Positions 29,134 to 38,691 of a stretch of 64,000 bases of DNA are shown here, piece by piece. Positions within the stretch are counted from its first letter, which is position 1. The number at the start of each line of letters is the position of its first letter. A program made the translations under genes and the position numbers. Below the pieces are notes generated by a model. It saw only the letters and a program-made list of their open reading frames with translations, did no database searches and was not told the DNA's origin. Origin of the DNA: Prevotellaceae bacterium UBA4372 (lineage in GTDB: Bacteria > Bacteroidota > Bacteroidia > Bacteroidales > Bacteroidaceae); the NCBI GenBank assembly GCA_002391275.1, contig DGSC01000017.1, positions 1 to 64,000 of the forward strand. The letters run 5' to 3'.

Positions 29134-30327
29134 ATGAATAATTTATCAGACCGTCTTAATCGATTAGCCCCCTCAGCCACATTGGCAATGAGCCAACGCA
29201 GCAGTGAACTTAAGTCTCAGGGCATAGACGTAATAAACATGAGCGTTGGAGAGCCTGATTTCAACACGCCCGACCATATCAAGGCTGCGGCCATACGAGC
29301 TGTTGAAGAGAACTATTCGCGCTACTCTCCCGTTCCAGGTTACCCGGCTTTACGCCAAGCCATAGTGGAGAAGCTACGTACTGAGAACGGTCTCAATTAT
29401 GATTCTTCACAGATTCTGTGTTCCAACGGAGCAAAACAAAGTGTATGCAACGCCATCATGGCACTCGTCAACGCTGGTGATGAAGTCATCATCCCCGCTC
29501 CCTATTGGGTAAGCTACCCGCAAATGGTGCTGCTTGCCGAAGGTACACCTGTGTACATTGACGCCCCTATCGAGCAGGACTTCAAGATTACGCCTGCACA
29601 GCTGGAGGCTGCTATTACTCCCAAGACAAGAGCAGTCATCCTGTGTTCGCCGTCAAACCCAACAGGAAGCGTATACACAAAAGAAGAGTTGCGCGGACTG
29701 GCCGACGTCATCGCCCGCCACGAACGGGTGATTGTGCTGGCCGACGAGATTTACGAGCACATCAACTATGTCGGTAAGCACGAGAGCATAGCCCAGTTCA
29801 CCGAGATTCGCGACCGCGTTGTCATCATTAACGGTGTATCGAAGGCATACGCAATGACGGGATGGCGCATTGGCTTCATTGCAGCACCCGAATGGGTTGT
29901 TAAAGGATGCAACAAGTTGCAGGGTCAATATACGAGCGGCCCATGCTCGGTAAGCCAGAAAGCAGCCGAAGCAGCTTACACGGGTTCGCAGCAATGTGTT
30001 GAAGATATGCGTCAGGCGTTTGAACGTCGGCGTGATCTTATCGTAAGATTAGCAAAAGACATACCTGGGCTGGAAGTTAATATGCCTCAAGGCGCTTTCT
30101 ACCTTTTCCCTAAATGCAGCAGCTATTTCGGCAAAAGCGATGGCTCTCGCGTCATCAACAACAGCACCGATTTGGCAATGTACCTTCTCGAAGTAGGACA
30201 TGTAGCAACAGTTGGCGGCGATGCGTTTGGGTCACCTGAATGTTTCAGGATGAGCTACGCCACAAGCGACGAGAACATAGTGGAGGCTATGCGCAGGATT
30301 AAAGAGACATTAGCAAGGCTCAAGTAA
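29134..30327 (+). CDS. PLP-dependent class I/II aminotransferase (aspartate aminotransferase-like)
   Basis: 397 residues of fold-type I. It has the N-terminal MSVGEPDFNTPDH, substrate and PLP motifs (CSPSNPTGSVY; LADEIYEH), the Schiff-base Lys237 (INGVSKAYAMTGWRIGF) and FRMSYATS near the C-terminus. It is closest to prokaryotic-type (1b) aspartate/prephenate aminotransferases; aspartate versus other amino donors cannot be decided here. The ATG at 29134 is preferred over an upstream TTG because of the promoter spacing. purH follows after 13 bases, so the pair is probably co-transcribed. Confidence 0.9.
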   Translation: MNNLSDRLNRLAPSATLAMSQRSSELKSQGIDVINMSVGEPDFNTPDHIKAAAIRAVEENYSRYSPVPGYPALRQAIVEKLRTENGLNYDSSQILCSNGAKQSVCNAIMALVNAGDEVIIPAPYWVSYPQMVLLAEGTPVYIDAPIEQDFKITPAQLEAAITPKTRAVILCSPSNPTGSVYTKEELRGLADVIARHERVIVLADEIYEHINYVGKHESIAQFTEIRDRVVIINGVSKAYAMTGWRIGFIAAPEWVVKGCNKLQGQYTSGPCSVSQKAAEAAYTGSQQCVEDMRQAFERRRDLIVRLAKDIPGLEVNMPQGAFYLFPKCSSYFGKSDGSRVINNSTDLAMYLLEVGHVATVGGDAFGSPECFRMSYATSDENIVEAMRRIKETLARLK

Positions 30328-30340
30328 TAATTACAGCATT

Positions 30341-30934
30341 ATGGAACAGAAAAAGATTATGACAGCTCTGATATCCGTCTTTCACAAGGACGGCCTCGAA
30401 GAACTCTTGGCCAAATTAAATGCCGAAGGCGTTCATTTTCTCTCCACGGGAGGCACACAATCGTTCATTGAAAGTCTCGGCTACGATTGTCAGAAGGTAG
30501 AGGATATTACATCCTATCCCAGCATCCTTGGCGGTCGCGTGAAGACCTTACATCCGAAGATCTTTGGCGGCATTCTTGGCCGGCGCGAGCTCACGGCAGA
30601 TTGCCAACAGATGACTCAATATGAGATTCCTGAAATAGACCTCGTCATCGTAGACCTTTATCCCTTCGAACAGACGGTAGCCAGCGGTGCTTCTGATGCA
30701 GACATTATAGAGAAGATTGATATCGGTGGCATTTCACTCATTCGTGCAGGCGCCAAGAACTTCAACGATGTGGTCATCATACCGTCGAAGCAGCAGTACC
30801 AAAGCCTCCTTGACATACTCAATAAGCAAGGAGCACAAACCACTCTCGAACAACGTCGTCACTTTGCGACTGAGGCTTTCGGCGTGAGCAGTCATTACGA
30901 TACCGCCATCCACACGTGGTTCCTGACTAAATAA
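30341..30934 (+). CDS. purH: Stand-alone IMP cyclohydrolase domain of PurH
   Basis: 197 residues matching only the N-terminal MGS-like IMP cyclohydrolase half of PurH: TALISVFHKDGLEELL, STGGTQSFIESLG, SILGGRVKTLHPK, IDLVIVDLYPFEQTV, EKIDIGGISLIRAGAKN, AFGVSSHYDTAI. Bifunctional PurH is about 510 residues, with the AICAR transformylase half after this point. Here the frame ends cleanly at TWFLTK and mreB begins 54 bases later, so no remnant of the second half is present. This enzyme closes the last ring of IMP; the formyltransfer step must be encoded elsewhere. Confidence 0.9.
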   Translation: MEQKKIMTALISVFHKDGLEELLAKLNAEGVHFLSTGGTQSFIESLGYDCQKVEDITSYPSILGGRVKTLHPKIFGGILGRRELTADCQQMTQYEIPEIDLVIVDLYPFEQTVASGASDADIIEKIDIGGISLIRAGAKNFNDVVIIPSKQQYQSLLDILNKQGAQTTLEQRRHFATEAFGVSSHYDTAIHTWFLTK

Positions 30935-30988
30935 AAACACCATTCACTTCTCATTCTTTATTTATCACTTTCTTTTATCATTGGATAT

Positions 30989-32008
30989 ATGGGACTCTTC
31001 TCCTTCACAAAAGAAATAGCGATGGACCTTGGTACGGCCAACACCATCATCATATCAGACGGTAAGATTGTCGTTGATGAGCCTTCGGTAGTGGCGCTCG
31101 ATCGCCACACTGAGAAAATGATAGCCGTGGGCGAAAAGGCAAAGCTCATGTACGAAAAGGTTCACGCAGGAATCAAAACCATCCGACCTTTGCGCGATGG
31201 CGTAATTGCCGACTTCAATGCTTGTGAGCAAATGATGCGAGGCCTCATCAAGATGGTGCCTACGGGCCGACGTCTCTTCACTCCTTCTTTGCGCATGGTT
31301 ATCGGTGTGCCTTCAGGATCAACCGAAGTAGAATTGCGTGCCGTGCGTGACTCTGCGGAACATGCTGGCGGTCGTGAAGTATATCTGATCTATGAACCCA
31401 TGGCTGCAGCCATAGGTATTGGTCTTGATGTGGTAGCTCCTGAGGGCAATATGATCGTTGACATAGGTGGTGGTTCCACTGAAATCGCCGTCATCTCGCT
31501 TGGCGGCATAGTAGCAGACAAGAGTCTTCGCACTGCAGGCGACGACCTCACATCAGACATTCAGGAGTACATGAGTCGCCAACATAATGTCCGCGTGAGC
31601 GAACGCATGGCGGAACGTATTAAGATTAATGTCGGTGCTGCACTTACCGATCTTGGCGAAAATGCACCTGAGGACTATATCGTACATGGGCCGAACCGAA
31701 TCACAGCTCTGCCTATGGCCGTACCCGTATGCTATCAGGAGATTGCACACTGCCTTGAAAAGACTATTGCCAAGATTGAAACAGCTGTGCTCAACGCTCT
31801 TGAGGAGACACCGCCAGAGCTCTATGCCGACATCGTGCGCAATGGCATTTACCTTACTGGTGGCGGCGCACTGCTGAGAGGTTTAGACAAACGTCTTACA
31901 GACAAGCTCAACATCCCGTTCCATATAGCCGAAGACCCGTTGCACAGCGTAGCTAAAGGTACTGGCGTTGCACTTAAGAACATCGACAATTTCTCATTCC
32001 TGATGTAA
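30989..32008 (+). CDS. mreB: Rod shape-determining protein MreB
   Basis: 339 residues, the normal family length. Actin-fold phosphate and adenosine motifs are present: MDLGTANTIIISDGK near residue 11, MIVDIGGGSTEIAVISLGG near 155 and YLTGGGALLRGLDK near 290. It forms membrane-bound filaments that guide lateral wall synthesis. It heads mreB-mreC-mreD-mrdA-rodA and starts 54 bases after purH. It has no clear promoter box of its own, so read-through from upstream is possible. Confidence 0.97.
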   Translation: MGLFSFTKEIAMDLGTANTIIISDGKIVVDEPSVVALDRHTEKMIAVGEKAKLMYEKVHAGIKTIRPLRDGVIADFNACEQMMRGLIKMVPTGRRLFTPSLRMVIGVPSGSTEVELRAVRDSAEHAGGREVYLIYEPMAAAIGIGLDVVAPEGNMIVDIGGGSTEIAVISLGGIVADKSLRTAGDDLTSDIQEYMSRQHNVRVSERMAERIKINVGAALTDLGENAPEDYIVHGPNRITALPMAVPVCYQEIAHCLEKTIAKIETAVLNALEETPPELYADIVRNGIYLTGGGALLRGLDKRLTDKLNIPFHIAEDPLHSVAKGTGVALKNIDNFSFLM

Positions 32009-32042
32009 ACTGGTTAACCTTTCAATGCGTTAACTTGTTCTT

Positions 32043-32897
32043 ATGCGTGCCCTACTTGATTTCATTGCCAAGTATTACCATTGGCTGATTTTTGTTGTAC
32101 TGGAAGGAGTAAGCCTTATGCTGCTCTTCCAGTTCAACCGTTATCAGCATAGCCTTTGGATTACGGCTCTCACCGAAATGGTGTCTAAGGTTCAAGCCGC
32201 TGAAGCCGAGGCCTTGAGATACTTAACTCTGGGGCGTGCCAATGAGCAACTGACACGTCGGAACATTATCCTCGAGTACAATCTCGAACAAGCCACACGC
32301 CAGATAGCCATCCTTACTCACGACTCAACAGGTACCGAACGCATACAGGCCGAACGCATCAACGGGTTGGAACTGATTCCAGCTAAAATTGTGACCAACA
32401 GCATCAAGCGTCGCGACAATCTCATAACGATAGATGCAGGAGAAGCCGACGGCATACATGAGGAAATGGGCGTAGTTTGTGGAACTGGGCTCGTAGGCAT
32501 TGTGTACCGAACCTCTAAGCACTTCTCCGTTATCTTACCGTTGCTCAACAGCCACTCGCATATCAGTTGCCGTTTACGAGGTTCTGAGTATTTTGGACAT
32601 CTCACATGGGACGGAGGCAATCCTCTGTTTGCTCAACTCGACGACATTCCTCGCCATGCACGCTTCAATATTGGCGACATCGTGGAAACAAGCGGATTCA
32701 GTTCTGTATTTCCACCAGGTATTTTCGTAGGAAAGGTCGATGCTATAGGCAACAGCGACGACGGTCTTAGCTACAAATTACGTGTCCATCTGGCTACGGA
32801 CTTCGCCACCCTTCAGGACGTATGTGTCGTGGCACAACAATTTCAACCGGAAGTGCAGGAGCTGGAACAACAGTCTGACTCCCTGATAGCTTTATAA
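32043..32897 (+). CDS. mreC: Rod shape-determining protein MreC
   Basis: 284 residues. One membrane helix (WLIFVVLEGVSLMLLFQF, about 14-31) is followed by a coiled coil (~40-90) and the periplasmic MreC beta-domain (AKIVTNSIKRRDNLITIDAGEADGI; VCGTGLVGIVYRTSKHFSVILPLLN). It links MreB and MreD to PBP2 and RodA. It starts 34 bases after mreB. Confidence 0.95.
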   Translation: MRALLDFIAKYYHWLIFVVLEGVSLMLLFQFNRYQHSLWITALTEMVSKVQAAEAEALRYLTLGRANEQLTRRNIILEYNLEQATRQIAILTHDSTGTERIQAERINGLELIPAKIVTNSIKRRDNLITIDAGEADGIHEEMGVVCGTGLVGIVYRTSKHFSVILPLLNSHSHISCRLRGSEYFGHLTWDGGNPLFAQLDDIPRHARFNIGDIVETSGFSSVFPPGIFVGKVDAIGNSDDGLSYKLRVHLATDFATLQDVCVVAQQFQPEVQELEQQSDSLIAL

Positions 32898-32940
32898 CAT
32901 AGTTTGCAACACCAACATCAATCGTTAATTCACCTACCCA

Positions 32941-33462
32941 GTGTTAATAACATTCTTACAACGTACGCTATGGTTAGTCGCCCTTGTGGCGGCACAGATG
33001 ATGGTGTTCAACTATGTTCATCTTTTTGGCTATGCCACCCCCCTACCCTACGTCTACCTCCTCCTGATATTTCCATTGGGCACAGCACGATGGAGCATCA
33101 TGCTTTGGGGATTCGTGTGTGGCCTGCTCTGCGATTTTGTTTCGTTGACTATGGGTATAGGTGCAGCATCTATGACCTTAGCCGCTTTCGTGCAGCCACT
33201 CTTGCTTAAGTACATGGCACCCAAGGATGCTGTCGACAATATGCAAGCCTCATTCCACGAACTCAGTTTTTGGGGTTACGTGCGTTATTCAGGTATTCTC
33301 ACATTCATTTTCTCTGCAACCTATTTCTTGCTTCTGTCTTCTTCGTTTTTCCACCTATACGATTTTACCATTGCTTTCACATCCAGTTGGATTCTCACAT
33401 TAATACTTTGTTTAGCTATTGAGAGAGTTCGCGGAGGAAAGCATCATGCGAAGGAAAGTTAA
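32941..33462 (+). CDS. mreD: Rod shape-determining protein MreD
   Basis: 173 residues of mostly hydrophobic sequence with 5-6 predicted membrane helices, typical of MreD (PYVYLLLIFPLGTARWSIMLWGFVCGLLCDF). The start is GTG at 32941, the first suitable codon after mreC, 43 bases away. A membrane partner of MreC; sequence conservation in this family is weak, so position in the cluster adds to the call. Confidence 0.9.
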   Translation: MLITFLQRTLWLVALVAAQMMVFNYVHLFGYATPLPYVYLLLIFPLGTARWSIMLWGFVCGLLCDFVSLTMGIGAASMTLAAFVQPLLLKYMAPKDAVDNMQASFHELSFWGYVRYSGILTFIFSATYFLLLSSSFFHLYDFTIAFTSSWILTLILCLAIERVRGGKHHAKES

Positions 33463-33482
33463 TCCTCTCTCTGTAGTCAATT

Positions 33483-35321
33483 ATGGTAGAACCCAGTCTC
33501 ACATATCGCAAATATGTGCTTGGCTTTGCAGCACTCATTATAGTCGTAGTTTATGTTCTACGACTTTTCTCGCTGCAGCTACTGTCCGACGACTACCGTG
33601 CGCGTGCCGACTCGAACGCCCTGATGCGCCGGATTCAATTTCCGGCTCGAGGTGCCATCACAGACAGGAACGGCAAGTTGCTCGTCTACAACCAACCGGC
33701 CTATGACATCATGGTCGTCATGCAGGAGCAGGACGGTGTAGACACGCTTGCGCTATGCAAAAGCCTCGGCATCACACCCGAATGGTACGTCAAACGCATG
33801 AAAGAGATAAAGAACACCAAGGGCTATTCACCCTATACCCAGCAAGTGTTCATGAACCAGCTTTCGATGGAAGAGTTTAGCAGTTTCCAAGAGAAGCTCT
33901 TTCATTTCCGAGGCTTTTATATTCAGAAGCGTAGCATACGACAGTACTCCTTTCCTTACGCAGCTCACGTCCTCGGTGATGTAGGCGAAGTGAACCCTAC
34001 CGACATCGAAGAAGACGCCTACTACCGCCCTGGAGACTACATCGGAAAACAAGGCATTGAGCGAAGTTATGAGCGCCAACTCAGAGGCATCAAAGGCTCC
34101 GAAATCCTTATCCGCGACGTTCACGGCCGCATAAAAGGACGCTATCAGGACGGGCATTTCGACCAGAAGCCCATTCCTGGCAAGAACCTCACTCTCAGCA
34201 TCGATCTCGAATTGCAGAAATTAGGAGAACGCCTCATGCACGGTAAACTTGGCAGCATCGTAGCCATAGAGCCCTCCACAGGCGAAATCCTCTGCATGGT
34301 CACCTCGCCCACCTACGACCCACGTACCATGGTGGGTCGCCAACGTGGAAAGAAGCACCGTGAACTATCGTTAGACCCCATGAAGCCGTTGCTTAACAGA
34401 GCGATCATGGGCACCTACCCTCCAGGCTCAACATTCAAGACATCACAAGCTCTCACCTTCCTCGAAGAGGGTATCATCACCCCCCAGACGGCATATTCTT
34501 GCTCGCATGGTTTTCATTACAAAGGCCTCAGAGTAGGTTGCCACGGTCATGGCTCGCCCCTCCCTCTCATTCCTGCTATCGGCACATCATGCAACGGTTA
34601 CTTCTGCTGGGGACTATACCACATGTTTAGCAACAGGGAGAAATACCACAATGTCCAAGAAGCCATGACGTGCTGGAAGGACTATATGGTCTCTATGGGA
34701 TTTGGATATAAGCTCGGAGTGGACCTTCCCGGCGAGAAACGAGGCTTTATTCCTAATGCCGACTATTATGACAAGGCCTACAAAGGCTCTTGGAACGGGC
34801 TCACGGTGATCTCTATATCCATCGGTCAGGGCGAAGTCACATTAACGCCTCTTCAAATCGCAAACCTCGGAGCAACCATAGCCAATCGGGGATGGTTCAT
34901 TACCCCGCACGTCGTGAAAGAAGTGCAAGACGAATCTCTCGACACGCTGTACACGAAGAGGCGCTTCACCAAAGTGTCGCCTACGCACTACGAAACTGTC
35001 GTTGCCGGTATGAGACGCGCTGTCGAGTCAGGTACCTGTCATGCAGCAAACAATCCTTGGTTTGAGACATGTGGCAAGACGGGTACAGCTCAAAACCGAG
35101 GGCACGACCACTCTGTCTTCATGGGCTTCGCTCCACGCGACAATCCCAAGATAGCCGTAGCCGTCTACGTCGAGAACGGAGGCTGGGGCGCCACCTACGG
35201 CGTTCCTTTCGGCGCTCTCATCATGGAACAATATATTAACGGGCACTTGTCGCCGGCCAGCGAAGCTAAGGCCGAAACGCTTGCCAATCGAACAATCAGC
35301 TATGGCACCAGTGCAAGATAA
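33483..35321 (+). CDS. mrdA: Penicillin-binding protein 2 (elongasome transpeptidase)
   Basis: 612 residues. An N-terminal membrane anchor (about 10-33) and a PBP dimerisation domain (GAITDRNGKLLVYNQPAYDI) precede the transpeptidase domain. Catalytic motifs are Ser316-x-x-Lys319 (GSTFK), Ser369-Cys-Asn371 and Lys532-Thr-Gly (GKTGTAQ). It cross-links peptidoglycan during elongation together with RodA. It follows mreD by 20 bases and overlaps rodA at its 3' end. Confidence 0.96.
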   Translation: MVEPSLTYRKYVLGFAALIIVVVYVLRLFSLQLLSDDYRARADSNALMRRIQFPARGAITDRNGKLLVYNQPAYDIMVVMQEQDGVDTLALCKSLGITPEWYVKRMKEIKNTKGYSPYTQQVFMNQLSMEEFSSFQEKLFHFRGFYIQKRSIRQYSFPYAAHVLGDVGEVNPTDIEEDAYYRPGDYIGKQGIERSYERQLRGIKGSEILIRDVHGRIKGRYQDGHFDQKPIPGKNLTLSIDLELQKLGERLMHGKLGSIVAIEPSTGEILCMVTSPTYDPRTMVGRQRGKKHRELSLDPMKPLLNRAIMGTYPPGSTFKTSQALTFLEEGIITPQTAYSCSHGFHYKGLRVGCHGHGSPLPLIPAIGTSCNGYFCWGLYHMFSNREKYHNVQEAMTCWKDYMVSMGFGYKLGVDLPGEKRGFIPNADYYDKAYKGSWNGLTVISISIGQGEVTLTPLQIANLGATIANRGWFITPHVVKEVQDESLDTLYTKRRFTKVSPTHYETVVAGMRRAVESGTCHAANNPWFETCGKTGTAQNRGHDHSVFMGFAPRDNPKIAVAVYVENGGWGATYGVPFGALIMEQYINGHLSPASEAKAETLANRTISYGTSAR

Positions 35322-36936
35322 GCCAAAAAGCATATTTGCCAGTATCGACTGGATAACAATACTCATCTACGGAGCCCTGTTGGCTTTCGGGTGGATGAGC
35401 ATCTGCGGTGCATGCTACGAGTACGGCCAGCCCCGCGACCTGCTTTCACTGGCTTCTTTCGGCACGCGAACAGGCATGCAACTTGTATGGATAGGGTCGT
35501 CAGTAGTGCTTGGCACCATCATTTTACTGCTCGACGACCGCATCTTTGACACTTTTGCCTACCTCATCTACGGAGCCCTTATCGTTCTTCTTTTCATCAC
35601 GCCTTTCCTCGCCCACGACATCAAAGGCTCACTCTCTTGGATCAAGATAGGCCCCTTCAGCTTTCAGAGTGCTGAATTTGCCAAATTCGCCACGGCCTTG
35701 GCCTTAGCCAAATTCATGAGTACATACGGCTTCAAGCTCCAAGGTTCGTGGAAGAATATGGCCGTCAGCATCGCTATAATGATGTTGCCCATGGTGCTCA
35801 TCGTCATGCAGAAGGAGACGGGGTCGGCCTTGGTTTACTTCAGCCTTTTCCTCATGCTCTACCGCGAAGGCATGCCCGGTTTCATTCTCTTTGCAGGCAT
35901 TTCAGCGGCCGCCTATGTGGTCATTGGTTTGCGCTTCGACCAGAGCCTCATTCTCTCTTCATCTACCAGCCTTGGCGAAGTTCTCGTCATGCTGATGATT
36001 GTGGTCTTCGTAGCTTCACTTATTATGATCTACTGCCGCCCTTCTGCCCTTGTCGGCGACAGTGGCGTGGACCCTCGCAACACGCGCAGGCCTTATCGCA
36101 GCGCACTCATCTCAACACTTGGCGTCAGCCTCCCGATAATGTTGGGAATCCTTGCTGTCGGCTATTTCCTTTTTCCTTTGCTCGGCAGTCATGAACCTGA
36201 CGAACAGCTCAGCGCTTTCCAAGCTGCAGTTGCATCGCTGCCTGGTGCCGACTACCTACGCAATTTCCATCCTTTCAGCCTCTCACCATTCCTCATAGCC
36301 ATAACCACGTTGCTGGCCATCCGCCTTTTCGTAGTCGCGTTCACCACACACATTTACCGTTATGCCTATATCGCGCTGTTTGCCTTAGCATCAATGACCA
36401 CCTTCTTCTCGGCCAACCTCCTGTTCGACAAGCTGGCACCTCACCAGCAGAAGCGCATTCAAGTCTTGCTCGGGCTTCAGGACGACCCTAATGGTGTAGG
36501 CTACAACGTCATTCAGGCAAAGATAGCCATCGGCTCCGGCGGTCTTGAAGGCAAAGGTTTCCTCAATGGCACACAGACAAAGCTCAAGTATGTACCCGAG
36601 CAGGAGACCGACTTCATCTTCTGCACCGTAGGCGAGGAGCAAGGCTTCATCGGCTCCACCGTCGTACTCATCCTCTTTCTCCTCCTTTTGTGGCGCCTCA
36701 TCCACGTTGCCGAGCGACAGCCCTACGCTTTCGGGCGCGTCTACGGCTACTGTGTCTTTTCCATCATCTTCTTCCACGTCCTCATCAACGTGGGCATGGT
36801 TCTGGGCCTGATGCCCGTAATCGGCATCCCGCTGCCCTTCTTCAGCTATGGCGGCAGTTCGCTCTGGGGCTTCACGCTGCTCCTGTTCATTTTCCTCCGT
36901 ATCGATGCCGGACGCTCACGCTACATCCGGAAGTAA
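35302..36936 (+). CDS. rodA: RodA lipid II polymerase (SEDS family)
   Basis: 544 residues from the ATG at 35302, overlapping mrdA by 20 bases. SEDS-family helices and signatures are present: GSLSWIKIGPFSFQSAEFAKFATAL near 115, VLIVMQKETGSALVYFSLFLM near 165, and C-terminal EQETDFIFCTVGEEQGFIGS and GIPLPFFSYGGSSLWGF. It polymerises glycan strands for the elongasome. An extra region of about 150 residues between mid helices (~240-390), with several hydrophobic segments, makes it longer than E. coli RodA (370); other Bacteroidetes RodA proteins are also long. Last gene of the cluster. Confidence 0.95.
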   Translation: MAPVQDKPKSIFASIDWITILIYGALLAFGWMSICGACYEYGQPRDLLSLASFGTRTGMQLVWIGSSVVLGTIILLLDDRIFDTFAYLIYGALIVLLFITPFLAHDIKGSLSWIKIGPFSFQSAEFAKFATALALAKFMSTYGFKLQGSWKNMAVSIAIMMLPMVLIVMQKETGSALVYFSLFLMLYREGMPGFILFAGISAAAYVVIGLRFDQSLILSSSTSLGEVLVMLMIVVFVASLIMIYCRPSALVGDSGVDPRNTRRPYRSALISTLGVSLPIMLGILAVGYFLFPLLGSHEPDEQLSAFQAAVASLPGADYLRNFHPFSLSPFLIAITTLLAIRLFVVAFTTHIYRYAYIALFALASMTTFFSANLLFDKLAPHQQKRIQVLLGLQDDPNGVGYNVIQAKIAIGSGGLEGKGFLNGTQTKLKYVPEQETDFIFCTVGEEQGFIGSTVVLILFLLLLWRLIHVAERQPYAFGRVYGYCVFSIIFFHVLINVGMVLGLMPVIGIPLPFFSYGGSSLWGFTLLLFIFLRIDAGRSRYIRK

Positions 36937-37115
36937 GGCTTCTGAGACTCGTTTCTTCTCTCAGGCAAGCCCAGCGGTTTTTCCATTTCTGGCGGAAAAA
37001 TAGATACAGACGTTCTTTCGCATAGAGCCGTGTAGCTGGCAGAAACTCCCAAAACTATTCTCTTGCGGTGGTTCAAGCCCGGCATGTTTTTTCAACTTTA
37101 TCTTTAGCATAAAAA

Positions 37116-37155
37116 AATTCGGTTAACCGCATCAGCCGATGCGGTTAACCGAATT
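37116..37155 (-). terminator. Minus-strand terminator hairpin after GH105
   Basis: A perfect 18-bp stem, 37116-37133 with 37138-37155, loop AGCC. On the minus strand it is followed by a T run (plus A7 at 37111-37117). It ends the GH105 transcript. Confidence 0.85.
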
Positions 37156-37159
37156 GCCC

Positions 37160-37205
37160 AATTCTCTTAGGTGCATCGACCGATGCGCCTAAGAGAATTT
37201 TTTTT
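37160..37205 (+). terminator. Plus-strand terminator after rodA
   Basis: A 19-bp stem with one mismatch-type pair, 37160-37178 with 37181-37199, followed by T8. It ends the mre-rod transcript. Its apex (GCATCG/CGATGC) repeats that of the neighbouring hairpin at 37116-37155. Confidence 0.87.
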
Positions 37206-37212
37206 GTACCTT

Positions 37213-38682
37213 TTACTTTACGGCTTCACCCTCGCCGTCCTCGGTCAGATAGAACAAAGGTGCAGGGTTGGTTTGCTCTTGCTCGTAGTAGTGCAGACCG
37301 CTGTCATTAGTGCGCGGATGCCATTCACCGAGCAAGCTGATCATTTCAGCTGCAGCCCAGATGACTGGCCCGTAGCCATGAGCTGCCGCCGAAGAAACGG
37401 GACGATAGTAGTAGAACGCCGGATCGAAGGCCATACCTGTGCCTACGCACGTGCCTTCAACCTTGCCCGCGCTGTTGATCTTTGTGGCAATAGCATGCCA
37501 GGCCAGCTGCGCCACGCCACCGTAAGTGATGCCTTCTATCCAGCCTTTGCGGATGGCATGGGCAATGGCATAGCAGTAGATGGCTGTTGCCGAGGTCTCC
37601 AGGTAGGAGTCGTTGCGATCGAGAAGCTGGTGCCAGAAGCCTTCGCTCGATTGCAAGGCACACAATCCAGCTATATGCTCGCGCAGTTGGTTCAGGATGA
37701 ACTCGCGGTCGGGATGGTTCTCTGGAAGCATATCAAGCAGTTCCACCGTCGTCAGCAGCGCCCACCCGTTGGCACGGGCCCAGTGGTAAGTGGGCTGTTG
37801 GGCCAACCCTTCTACGTAGCCATGCCTGTAGATTCGCTTCTCGGGCACCCACATGCGGCGTACAAAGTTCTTGTACATCGTGGCAGCTTCGTCGAAGTAC
37901 TTGGAATCGTTCATATATATGCCCGCATAAGCGATAGTGGGAATACCCATATACATGTCGTCGAGCCACACCGTATTGTGTTGGGGACGATGACGGGCAA
38001 ACAGGCCGTCGGCCAAACGATACTGGCCGTTTTCCACGAAGTTGAAATAGTTGTTGATGATTGTGTCTGCCGACACCAAGCCGCCTGCATCCTTCCGGGC
38101 TTCGGGCACCTTGGTGCTGTATTTCATGACGGCCGTGCACATGGTGCCGCAGTCGTCGAGAGCACGTGGGTGTATCACCTGCTCCATCTGTGCATCTTCC
38201 ACATCGGCTTTGCCGCCATCACGTTGTTTGAACAGCGGGTAAGCTTGGCGCAGCAAGCGCATGCTTTGGTCTACATACTCCGCGTAGCGAGCATCGCCGG
38301 TGGCATTTGCTGCAGCCAGCAGTGCCTGATACGTGATGCCCCATTCATAGGAGCCTATGCGGAATGCGCCTCTGCCCAGCTTGACGCCTTCGGGCAACGG
38401 CTGGCCGGCCTCTAAGGTGATGGCCTCACCCGTACTGTCGACATATTCGTCATGGCGCTCACTCTCGATGTAGGCATAGACACGGTCGAGAGCTGCCTTC
38501 ACGCTGTCGGCCGAGAGTTCGCCATAAGGTATCTTGTAGTCGGGTTTCAGCAAGTGCAGTGGGGTGTTCGAGTCGTTCACCTCCTCGGTCTTCTGTGAGC
38601 CTTGAGTGCATGCTCCAAGGAGAGCCGCGCTCGCAAGACCTACAGCCAATGCGAGCGATTGAGTGGTTTTCTTTGTGTACAT
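37213..38682 (-). CDS. GH105 unsaturated rhamnogalacturonyl/glucuronyl hydrolase
   Basis: 489 residues with lipobox Cys25 (ALLGAC). An (alpha/alpha)6 barrel follows with the GH105/GH88 hallmarks WLDDMYMGIP (catalytic Asp), WARANGWALLTTVELLD, and SSEGFWHQLLDR. These enzymes hydrate the double bond left by pectin lyases and release the terminal unsaturated uronic acid. It lies 9 bases after the DUF362 gene in the same minus-strand unit and opposite a YetA-like lyase, which in Bacillus also neighbours the GH105 YteR. Rhamnogalacturonan is therefore the likely substrate. Confidence 0.9.
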   Translation of the reverse strand: MYTKKTTQSLALAVGLASAALLGACTQGSQKTEEVNDSNTPLHLLKPDYKIPYGELSADSVKAALDRVYAYIESERHDEYVDSTGEAITLEAGQPLPEGVKLGRGAFRIGSYEWGITYQALLAAANATGDARYAEYVDQSMRLLRQAYPLFKQRDGGKADVEDAQMEQVIHPRALDDCGTMCTAVMKYSTKVPEARKDAGGLVSADTIINNYFNFVENGQYRLADGLFARHRPQHNTVWLDDMYMGIPTIAYAGIYMNDSKYFDEAATMYKNFVRRMWVPEKRIYRHGYVEGLAQQPTYHWARANGWALLTTVELLDMLPENHPDREFILNQLREHIAGLCALQSSEGFWHQLLDRNDSYLETSATAIYCYAIAHAIRKGWIEGITYGGVAQLAWHAIATKINSAGKVEGTCVGTGMAFDPAFYYYRPVSSAAAHGYGPVIWAAAEMISLLGEWHPRTNDSGLHYYEQEQTNPAPLFYLTEDGEGEAVK

Positions 38683-38691
38683 TAGGATGTT

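Noticed and set aside
30900..30988. Frameshift that removed the second half of purH
   Set aside because: Only 54 bases separate the stop from mreB and nothing resembling AICAR transformylase is present in any frame.
37171..38415. 414-codon open frame on the plus strand
   Set aside because: Antisense to GH105 and starts inside the rodA terminator.
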